Source: CAZVQX01 sp964629735 | GTDB taxonomy: Bacteria > Bacillota_I > Bacilli_A > RF39 > UBA660 | Length of the DNA stretch: 64,000 nucleotides | NCBI GenBank assembly: GCA_964629735.1 | Contig: CAZVQX010000003.1 | Location: 6,805-70,804 of the forward strand | Direction of reading: 5' to 3' | Part shown: positions 43,132 to 49,681 of the stretch, piece after piece | Layout of the letters: every line of letters begins with the position of its first letter | Position numbering within the stretch: the first letter of the stretch is position 1 | The notes under the pieces: model-generated | What the model was told of the DNA's origin: nothing | What the model saw: the letters and a program-made list of their open reading frames with translations, nothing else | Databases searched by the model: none | Made by a program: the position numbers and the translations under genes

Positions 43132-43185
43132 ATGTGTAAACGAATGGGGTTATAACGAAAAACCCCTTTTTTTTTATGTGTAAAC
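43132..43185. repeat. 10-bp direct repeat flanking a terminator
   Basis: ATGTGTAAAC occurs at 43132-43141 and 43176-43185, on either side of the ABC-F terminator and just upstream of the rnf -10 (TATAAT 43190-43195). The reverse complement of the same ten bases also occurs upstream of spoIIP near 18158. It may be a regulator site or chance in AT-rich DNA. Confidence 0.35.
43146..43175 (+). terminator. Terminator between the ABC-F gene and the rnf operon
   Basis: GGGGTT (43146-43151) pairs with AACCCC (43161-43166), followed by a run of nine Ts. Confidence 0.88.
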
Positions 43186-43217
43186 ATTGTATAATAATAT
43201 TAGAATGGAGGGGCTTT

Positions 43218-44483
43218 ATGGCGAGAGGTTTAAAGATACCAAAGCGCAAAAAAGATTCAATTACAGAAAAAATCAAAAAATATGATAAACCAAAATATGT
43301 TTATATTCCCCTTATTTGTCAAAATGATACGAATATAACAGTTTTAGTAAAACAAGGTGATTATGTTTGTAAAGGAGATGTTATTGCTAGAAGAAGAGGA
43401 CATTTTAAAGTTCCTATTCATGCCAGTGTTAGTGGTAAAGTAATATCATTTGAAGAAAAATTATATATAACTGGGCAAGAAGTAAAATGTGTTGTTATTG
43501 AGAATGATTTTAAAGAACTTGTATCAACCAATTTTGAAGTTCCTAAACAAATTAATCATTATACGAAAGAAGAGTTTATAAATATAATTAAAGATTCTGG
43601 GATTGTTGGTTTGGGCGGTGGTGGATTTCCAACATATGCTAAATATGAAACTAATGACAAAATTAATACATTAATTATTAATGCCCTTGAATGTGAACCA
43701 TATATAACTGCTGATTATATGTTGATTAAAGAAAAGTGCGAAGAAATATTAGAGGCAATAGACGCTGTTTTGAATATTAATGATATTCCTGAAGCTATTA
43801 TTGCTGTTAATAAAAAAAACACAGAAGTTATTGAAATTTTTAATACTTTTATTGGTACTTATATTAAAATTAAATTAGTCCCTGTCCCTAATATTTATCC
43901 AATGGGGTGGGAGAGATCATTAATAAAACAGGTGAAAGGTGTAACTTATAATAAAATACCGATTGAAAAGGGAATTGTTGTTAATAATGTTTCGACAATG
44001 TATGCGATATATGAAGCACTAAAATATGGTAAACCAATGATTGAACGAATTATGACAATTACTGGCGATATGATCAAAGAACCACAAAATATTTTAATAA
44101 AGGTTGGAACACCGGTTAAAGAAATAATTAATTCAATTGGTGGTTATCAAGAGGGTGACGTAATTAGTCTTATTGCTGGCGGCCCCATGATGGGGGTTGC
44201 AGTTCCTTCGGATGAATTAATTACAAGTTCAAATTTGTTAGGAATTGTATTAATGTCATATGTAAGCGATGAACCGCCGACAGAATGTTTACGATGTGGT
44301 AAATGTGTTGAAGTATGTCCGGCTAAACTTTCTCCAGTTTTAATAATGGACAATTTTCAAGATAGTGACAAATTAACTGATCTTCGGCCTAAAAATTGTG
44401 TTGAATGTGGTCTCTGTTCGTATATTTGCCCAGCCAAAATAAGAGTTAGAGAATTTGTTATTCGCGCTAAAGAAAAGGTGTAA
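43218..44483 (+). CDS. rnfC: Rnf electron-transport complex subunit RnfC
   Basis: Peripheral subunit that exchanges electrons with NADH in Rnf complexes. 421 residues: N-terminal barrel-sandwich domain (VLVKQGDYVCKGDVIA), glycine-rich nucleotide region GLGGGGFPTYAKY (near 132), SLBB region, and two [4Fe-4S] motifs CLRCGKCVEVCP (near 358) and CVECGLCSYICP (near 396). The start is the ATG at 43218 behind GGAGGGG; an in-frame start at 43176 lies before the promoter. First gene of the rnf operon and of ordinary length, unlike the subunits that follow. Confidence 0.95.
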   Translation: MARGLKIPKRKKDSITEKIKKYDKPKYVYIPLICQNDTNITVLVKQGDYVCKGDVIARRRGHFKVPIHASVSGKVISFEEKLYITGQEVKCVVIENDFKELVSTNFEVPKQINHYTKEEFINIIKDSGIVGLGGGGFPTYAKYETNDKINTLIINALECEPYITADYMLIKEKCEEILEAIDAVLNINDIPEAIIAVNKKNTEVIEIFNTFIGTYIKIKLVPVPNIYPMGWERSLIKQVKGVTYNKIPIEKGIVVNNVSTMYAIYEALKYGKPMIERIMTITGDMIKEPQNILIKVGTPVKEIINSIGGYQEGDVISLIAGGPMMGVAVPSDELITSSNLLGIVLMSYVSDEPPTECLRCGKCVEVCPAKLSPVLIMDNFQDSDKLTDLRPKNCVECGLCSYICPAKIRVREFVIRAKEKV

Positions 44484-44497
44484 AAAGGAGGCATATG

Positions 44498-45928
44498 ATG
44501 AAAATTATGAAAGTTGAAGTAGGTCCTTATATAAAAGATAAAAATAATACTAATAAAATAATGAAACATTTACTAATCTCATTATTACCTATTATTGTAT
44601 TTAGTTTTATAAAAAATGGTGTTATTCCTTATAATAAAGGTTATATCAGTTTTTTTGAAATGTTTTATCCATTAATTTTTATTATTACTGGTACAATTTC
44701 TACATTCTTAATTGAACTGTTGTATGCAAGATTTATTCTTTCTAAACAAAAAGCTCAATTAAAAAAATATATGATGTCATCTCACTCTATTTTTCCCGGA
44801 CTTTTTCTTTCTTTGATTTTACCAATAAATACACCAATATTAGTTTTAATAATGGGCTCATTTATTGCCATTGTAGTTGGTAAAATGTTGTTTGGCGGAT
44901 TTGGTAATAATGTATTTAATCCGGCTTTAATTGGATGTTTGTTTATATTATTAATATATGGTCCAATGATTGCTGGTCATGGTGGCTATTTAAATAAAAT
45001 GGAAATTTCAACAACTAGTGCAACACCACTATCTAATATTTCATCAGTTGAAGGAATTGGTAGTTATGATAGTTTAGTAAAACCGTATGGTAGTTTGTTA
45101 AATTTTGGGGTTGGAACAATCCCAGGTGCAATTGGTGAAACTAGTGCAATATTATGCTTAATTAGTTTAATATATCTTTTAATTTTTCAAGTTATAAAAT
45201 GGCCTATTCCAATAATTTATATTGGTACCGTTTTTGGAATGACTTATATGATTGGTAGCTTAAATGGATTATCGATTTGGTATCCACTTTTTCAAGTTAT
45301 GAGTGGTGGTTTGATGTTTGGGGCGGTTTTTATGGCAACCGATCCGGTAACAAGTCCTACAACTCCAATTGGTCAAATATTATATGGCTTATTTTTAGGA
45401 ATATTAACGGTGACAATAAGATATTTGACTTCATATCCAGAAGGCGTTTTAACTAGTATCTTAACTTTGAATATGTTTGTTTTTATTTTTGATAAGATTG
45501 GTTCAAAAGCTAGATTTAATTTTAATAAAGCAGTATTGCATTTTATTGTAGCATGGGTTTTAATTTTAGGCCTTAGTATATATATCGGTAATAGTTATAA
45601 GAAAAATAATAATCAAAATGATAATAACTTTAAACTTGTATCGGTTGATGAAATAAATAAACAAACAGTATATGTTGTGCAACAAAAAGCTTTTAGTGGT
45701 AATATTGAGGCTAGAATAATTTTTGAAAATAATAATATTCAAAGTATTGATATTATAAATGTTAATGATGATTATTATCCCAAAATTGCAAAAGTTAATT
45801 TTATAGATATTTTACTTAATAATCAAAAAGAAATTGAAGACGTTGATACCGTTAGTGGTGCTACAATTACATCGTCAGCTATTAAAAATATGATCATTAA
45901 TACAATGAGAGAACACGGAGTGCGATAA
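44498..45928 (+). CDS. RnfD-RnfG fusion: Rnf membrane subunit with C-terminal FMN-binding domain
   Basis: 476 residues. Residues about 20-360 are RnfD, with about nine membrane helices, the covalent-flavin motif TTSATPL (Thr176), and the conserved FMATDPVTSPTT segment. Residues about 375-476 are an exported FMN-binding domain like RnfG, ending in DTVSGATITSSAI with the flavinylation Thr at 456. Normally RnfG is a separate protein whose own N-terminal helix anchors this domain. Here both flavin carriers are on one chain. Of the close ATGs at 44495, 44498 and 44507, the second is best spaced to GGAGG. A 30-codon ORF resembling a lone RnfG anchor follows. Confidence 0.9.
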   Translation: MKIMKVEVGPYIKDKNNTNKIMKHLLISLLPIIVFSFIKNGVIPYNKGYISFFEMFYPLIFIITGTISTFLIELLYARFILSKQKAQLKKYMMSSHSIFPGLFLSLILPINTPILVLIMGSFIAIVVGKMLFGGFGNNVFNPALIGCLFILLIYGPMIAGHGGYLNKMEISTTSATPLSNISSVEGIGSYDSLVKPYGSLLNFGVGTIPGAIGETSAILCLISLIYLLIFQVIKWPIPIIYIGTVFGMTYMIGSLNGLSIWYPLFQVMSGGLMFGAVFMATDPVTSPTTPIGQILYGLFLGILTVTIRYLTSYPEGVLTSILTLNMFVFIFDKIGSKARFNFNKAVLHFIVAWVLILGLSIYIGNSYKKNNNQNDNNFKLVSVDEINKQTVYVVQQKAFSGNIEARIIFENNNIQSIDIINVNDDYYPKIAKVNFIDILLNNQKEIEDVDTVSGATITSSAIKNMIINTMREHGVR

Positions 45929-45929
45929 T

Positions 45930-46022
45930 ATGAAAAGTAAAATAAAAAGTATCTTAGTGCTTACTTTAACAGCTTTAATATGTGCAATAATAATATATTA
46001 TGTGTTTAAAATAATTAGTTAG
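45930..46022 (+). CDS. 30-residue membrane peptide between rnfDG and rnfE (orphan RnfG-like anchor)
   Basis: MKSKIKSILVLTLTALIC begins a 30-residue product consisting of a basic N-terminus and one membrane helix, then FKIIS and a TAG stop. It looks like the N-terminal anchor of RnfG, which is otherwise missing from the operon because the RnfG flavin domain is fused to RnfD. Ribosome site CGGAG lies nine bases before the ATG, inside the end of rnfDG, and the ORF fills the gap to rnfE. It is too short for default gene callers. Translation is plausible but unproven. Confidence 0.6.
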   Translation: MKSKIKSILVLTLTALICAIIIYYVFKIIS

Positions 46023-46034
46023 AGGGGAGTAAAA

Positions 46035-46670
46035 ATGAAGACAATAAAAAATGGAATAATAGATGAAAATCCAACCTTAGTTTTAATGTTAGGTTTATGT
46101 CCAACATTAGCGGTTACTAACAACTTTGAGAGTGCATATATTATGGGAATATGTGTTTTATTAGTTTTATTATTTTCTAACTTCACTGTTTCTATTATAA
46201 AAAAATTAATCCCAGAAAATGTTAGAATACCGGTTTACATAATAATAATTGCTACTTTTGTAACAAGTGTCGAAATGTTATTACAAAAATATGCTCCACC
46301 AATTCATGAGATATTAGGTATATATTTACCACTCATTACTGTTAATTGTATTGTTTTGGGAAGAGCGATTGCTGTTGCATCAAAAGAAAAGATTGGAAAA
46401 AGTATATTAGATGCAATAGGTATTGGGTTAGGGTTTACCCTTTCATTATCAATGATTGGTTTAGTGCGAGAAGTCCTTGGTAATAATACTATTACTTTAA
46501 TGAATGGTATCAGCCCATTAACTGGATATAAGGCTGTTTATCAAATATTTCCTACTACTGATTATTTTCCAATTGATTTTTTTCTAAAACCAGCTGGTGC
46601 ATTTTTAACCCTTGGTTTATTCCTAGCTTTATTTAATTTTATTAAAGAAAAAAGGGGTGAACGAAAATGA
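46035..46670 (+). CDS. rnfE: Rnf complex membrane subunit RnfE
   Basis: 211 residues, six membrane helices. Conserved segments GIIDENPTLVLMLGLCPTLAV, IYLPLITVNCIVLGRA and SMIGLVREVLG identify RnfE/NqrD; the Cys residues in GLCPTLAV and VNCIVLGRA are those proposed to hold the intramembrane iron-sulfur cluster shared with RnfA. It overlaps rnfA by four bases (ATGA). Ribosome site AGGGGAG. Confidence 0.95.
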   Translation: MKTIKNGIIDENPTLVLMLGLCPTLAVTNNFESAYIMGICVLLVLLFSNFTVSIIKKLIPENVRIPVYIIIIATFVTSVEMLLQKYAPPIHEILGIYLPLITVNCIVLGRAIAVASKEKIGKSILDAIGIGLGFTLSLSMIGLVREVLGNNTITLMNGISPLTGYKAVYQIFPTTDYFPIDFFLKPAGAFLTLGLFLALFNFIKEKRGERK

Positions 46671-47233
46671 ATTTATTTAATTTATTTATAACTAGTGTTT
46701 TAACTAATAATATTATTTTAACTAAATTTTTAGGTATTTGTCCTTTTATTGGCGTTTCTAAAAAAGAAGAAAGTGCGATTGGGATGGGGTTAGCAGTAAC
46801 AACTGTTTTAGCTATATCAAGTATTATTAATTATTTAATTTATCATTATATTTTAGAACCAACGAATACGACCTATTTACGTACCTTAATATTTATTTTA
46901 GTAATTGCCTCATTAACACAAATAATAGAAATAATTGTAAAAAGTAAATTTCCAAAAATTCATCAGGCCTTAGGTATATTTTTACCATTAATAGCTACTA
47001 ATTGTGCTATTTTAGGAATTAATTTATTGAACATAAATAATAGTTATAACTTTTTAGAGATGATTACTTTTACATTAGGTAGTGGAATCGGCTTTGCGCT
47101 AGTAATCTATATATTTTCAACGATTCGTGAAAGATTGGAAAAAATAAATATTCCAAAATGTTTTAAAGGAACACCAATTGCACTAATAACAGCCGCTATC
47201 ATGGCGCTTGTATTTGGTAGGTATTTTGGCTAA
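46667..47233 (+). CDS. rnfA: Rnf complex membrane subunit RnfA
   Basis: 188 residues, six membrane helices, homologous to RnfE in inverted topology. ITSVLTNNIILTKFLGICPFIGVSKK and LGIFLPLIATNCAILGINLL are the RnfA hallmarks, with the two conserved Cys residues (GICPF, TNCAI) that bridge the intramembrane cluster with RnfE. Its TAA stop overlaps the ATG of a cysteine-rich micro-ORF by one base. Confidence 0.95.
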   Translation: MNLFNLFITSVLTNNIILTKFLGICPFIGVSKKEESAIGMGLAVTTVLAISSIINYLIYHYILEPTNTTYLRTLIFILVIASLTQIIEIIVKSKFPKIHQALGIFLPLIATNCAILGINLLNINNSYNFLEMITFTLGSGIGFALVIYIFSTIRERLEKINIPKCFKGTPIALITAAIMALVFGRYFG

Positions 47234-47340
47234 TGGCTTATATTATATTAATAATTTTGATAGTTTTAACTATATATTTATATAGTAAAAATAATAATTA
47301 TAAAAATTGTGGTTCTTGTAAGGGGTGTAATAAATGTTAG
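47233..47340 (+). CDS. 35-residue membrane peptide ending in CxxCxxCxxC, within the rnf operon
   Basis: One membrane helix (about residues 2-17) followed by a polar stretch and the C-terminus NCGSCKGCNKC, four cysteines with two-residue spacing (C-x2-C-x2-C-x2-C). The start codon overlaps the rnfA stop (TAATG) and the stop overlaps the rnfB start by seven bases, so it is locked into the operon. The layout recalls FeoB-associated cysteine-rich membrane peptides, but here no feoB is near. It might hold an Fe-S cluster or another metal at the membrane face. RnfB in this operon lacks its ferredoxin domains, which makes an electron-relay role worth testing. Confidence 0.65.
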   Translation: MAYIILIILIVLTIYLYSKNNNYKNCGSCKGCNKC

Positions 47341-47606
47341 ATATATTAATAGTTACAGCTATTGCTTTCTTTTTAAGTGTTTTATTAGTAATAGTGGAAT
47401 CTAAATTTAAAAGTGATGATAAACAAGAAATCGATTATGAAAAATATTTACCTGGCTATAATTGTGGTACTTGTGGTTTTAATACTTGTCGAGGGATGAG
47501 TGACGCAATGTTAAAAAATCCTTTAAATTATAAAAAATGCCGACCACTACGGGGAGATAAATTAAAAGAGATGGAAGCTTATTTAAGACTAAAAAAAATC
47601 ATTTAA
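47334..47606 (+). CDS. rnfB: Truncated RnfB: membrane anchor plus single Fe-S domain, no ferredoxin domains
   Basis: 90 residues. N-terminal membrane helix (about 3-23) and the RnfB-type cluster domain LPGYNCGTCGFNTCRGMSDAM with a final Cys in KKCRP, giving C-x2-C-x4-C-x16-C. Usual RnfB proteins are several times longer and carry two or more [4Fe-4S] ferredoxin domains after this point; here a stop codon follows a short charged helix. Only 35 bases separate it from the next gene, so no hidden frameshifted remainder exists. Ribosome site AAGGGGTG lies in the upstream micro-ORF. Confidence 0.85.
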   Translation: MLDILIVTAIAFFLSVLLVIVESKFKSDDKQEIDYEKYLPGYNCGTCGFNTCRGMSDAMLKNPLNYKKCRPLRGDKLKEMEAYLRLKKII

Positions 47607-47641
47607 AAAATTATTTTATGTGTTTAGTAAAGGAGTATGAA

Positions 47642-48346
47642 ATGAAGAAGTTCAAAGTTTTAATAACAATTTGGGGAATGGCATTATTACTAACCGGATG
47701 TGTTGGTGCAACTATAGATATAAATATTAAAAATGATGATACCGGTAAAATGATATTTATGGTTGGATATGAAGAAGAGTATTTAAAAACACTTGAAAAG
47801 CAAGAAGATAGTGAAGGTATTGATTTTAATTCAAATACAGAGTTAACAATTCCTTTTAAAGATGTTGAGAGTGATAAAATAACTTTCAATAAAAATGATT
47901 ATACTTATGTGGGTGAAAAAGTAGAAATCGATTTTAATTCCCTTGATGAATTAAATGAGAGACTTTATGAAATTTTCAACTCTGATGAAGATACTGAAAA
48001 TAATATGGAAACAATAACTTTTAATCGCGATGGTAATGAGGTTAATGTTTTTCAAAAAGGAAATGAAAATAATTATGAACAGAGTAAAATGTTTTTAAAT
48101 TATGTAGATTATACTATAAGTTTTAAAATAGATGGTAAAATAATATCTAATAATGCTGATAAATATGACGAAAAAACCAATACATTAGAGTGGAATATAA
48201 AAACAATCTTAAAAGAAGGTATTCAATTTAAATATAAAACTTCTAATAATTTAGAAGTTAAACCAACATATATAATTATTGCTTCAATTCTCATAGTTGC
48301 TTCAGGTATTGGTTTTGTTTTATATTTAAAAAGAAAACATGATTAA
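47642..48346 (+). CDS. Lipoprotein with C-terminal membrane helix
   Basis: 234 residues. Signal peptide with lipobox LLTGC (Cys about 20), exported domain beginning VGATIDINIKNDDTGKMIFMVGYE (a beta-rich LppM/DUF3153-like pattern), and a membrane helix near the C-terminus (YIIIASILIVASGIGFVLYL) with a basic tail. The start at 47642 follows AAAGGAG; the in-frame TTG upstream is not needed. It lies 35 bases after rnfB with no terminator, so it may be part of the rnf transcript. Confidence 0.75.
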   Translation: MKKFKVLITIWGMALLLTGCVGATIDINIKNDDTGKMIFMVGYEEEYLKTLEKQEDSEGIDFNSNTELTIPFKDVESDKITFNKNDYTYVGEKVEIDFNSLDELNERLYEIFNSDEDTENNMETITFNRDGNEVNVFQKGNENNYEQSKMFLNYVDYTISFKIDGKIISNNADKYDEKTNTLEWNIKTILKEGIQFKYKTSNNLEVKPTYIIIASILIVASGIGFVLYLKRKHD

Positions 48347-48355
48347 TAAATATAT

Positions 48356-48384
48356 TTGTTTTTTATCAAATAATTTGTTATAAT
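48356..48384 (+). promoter_or_regulatory. Promoter of the pheST T-box transcript
   Basis: TTGTTT (48356-48361), 17-bp spacer, TATAAT (48379-48384), about 15 bases before the T-box stem I. Confidence 0.65.
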
Positions 48385-48396
48385 TTACTTAATATT

Positions 48397-48608
48397 AAAA
48401 AACGGTGACGAAAGATTAGTAACAAAAGTAATTATTTATAGAGAGTTAGTGTATGGTGAAAACTAATAATAATCTTTTGCGAATTCACTTTCTAGTTTTA
48501 TATTATATATAACGGTAACGCGTTTTAGTTATTTGAGAGTATAGACATTCTATAAATTAAGGTGGTAACGCGATCATTCGTCCTTAAGCTAAGAATGTTT
48601 TTTTATTA
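48397..48608 (+). promoter_or_regulatory. T-box riboswitch, tRNA-Phe specific, controlling pheST
   Basis: Stem I begins near ACGGTGACGAAAG. The specifier loop contains TTC followed by A (GAATTCACT, about 48480-48488), the Phe codon. The T-box core AAGGTGGTAACGCG (48559-48572) and CGTCCTT (48579-48585) are clear; the GGT of GGTGG would pair with the acceptor end of uncharged tRNA. ACATTCT (48545-48551) can pair with AGAATGT before the T run, forming the terminator. Uncharged tRNA-Phe therefore turns on pheS-pheT. Confidence 0.92.
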
Positions 48609-48619
48609 GGAGGGAAAAT

Positions 48620-49681
48620 ATGAAAGAAGAAATAAGGAAAATTCATGAAAAAATTGTTGCTCATTTAGATGAAATAAAAGATTTAAAAGAGTTCAATGAA
48701 GCTCGTATAAATTATTTAGGTAAGAAGGGAATAATACAAGGAATAGCAAGCAAAATATCTAGTTTACCAACTGATGAAAAAAGGGAAATTGGCATTCTAG
48801 TAAATCAATTAAAAAATGATGTTAATCACCTTTTTGAAGCTGTTAAAGAAAAACTTGAGCAACGTGCTCTTGAAGAAAAACTAGCTGCTGAGAAGATTGA
48901 TATTTCACTGCCAGCAACTAAAATTAAGGTTGGTTCGTCTCATCCCTTAACTAGAATAATAGATGAGATTGAAGAATTATTTGTAAGTATGGGATATGAT
49001 GTTGTTGAAGGACCGGAAATTGAGAGCGATTTATATAATTTTGAAAAATTAAATTTAGCTAAAGATCATCCAGCCCGTGATATGCAAGATAGTTTTTATA
49101 TTACAGAAGAAATGTTATTGAGAACCCAAACATCACCAGTTCAAGCTAGAGTTATGGAGGCCAATGTTGAGAAAGGACCAATTAGAATTATTTGTCCTGG
49201 GAAAGTTTATCGTAAAGATGATGATGATGCCACACATTCACACCAATTTACCCAAATTGAGGGGTTGGTTATAGATGAGAATATAAATATTTCTCATTTA
49301 AAAGGTACATTAGAAGTATTGGCGCGCTATTTATTTGGTGAGGATCGAACAGTTCGTTTTCGCCCAAGTTTTTTCCCTTTTACAGAACCAAGTTTAGAGG
49401 TTGATGTTTCTTGTTTTAAATGTAATGGTGCTGGTTGCTCTATTTGTAAAGGGACGGGTTGGATTGAAATATTAGGTGCTGGAATGGTTCATCCAGAAGT
49501 TTTAAAAGCTGGTGGCTATGATCCAGAAAAGTATAGTGGATTTGCCTTTGGAATGGGTCCTGAAAGAATTGCAATGTTAAAATATGGAATTAATGATATA
49601 AGACATTTTTATGTTAACAATATTAATTTTCTAAATAATTTTAATCGACTAGAGAAGGAGGACTCAAATGAAAGTAAGTAA
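48620..49681 (+). CDS. pheS: Phenylalanine-tRNA ligase alpha subunit
   Basis: 353 residues. N-terminal tRNA-binding coiled coil (about 1-90), then the class II catalytic core: motif 1 region SSHPLTRIIDEIEELFVSMGY, motif 2 GPIRIICPGKVYRKDDDDATHSHQFTQIEG, and motif 3 GFAFGMGPERIAMLKYGI. A four-cysteine knuckle CFKCNGAGCSICKGTGW (near 265) is typical of many PheS. Controlled by the Phe T-box upstream. Overlaps pheT by 14 bases. Confidence 0.97.
   Translation: MKEEIRKIHEKIVAHLDEIKDLKEFNEARINYLGKKGIIQGIASKISSLPTDEKREIGILVNQLKNDVNHLFEAVKEKLEQRALEEKLAAEKIDISLPATKIKVGSSHPLTRIIDEIEELFVSMGYDVVEGPEIESDLYNFEKLNLAKDHPARDMQDSFYITEEMLLRTQTSPVQARVMEANVEKGPIRIICPGKVYRKDDDDATHSHQFTQIEGLVIDENINISHLKGTLEVLARYLFGEDRTVRFRPSFFPFTEPSLEVDVSCFKCNGAGCSICKGTGWIEILGAGMVHPEVLKAGGYDPEKYSGFAFGMGPERIAMLKYGINDIRHFYVNNINFLNNFNRLEKEDSNESK

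Noticed and set aside
47334..47606. rnfB as a frameshifted pseudogene
   Set aside because: Only 35 bases lie between its stop and the next gene, so no ferredoxin-domain remnant exists; the frame itself is clean and has a ribosome site.
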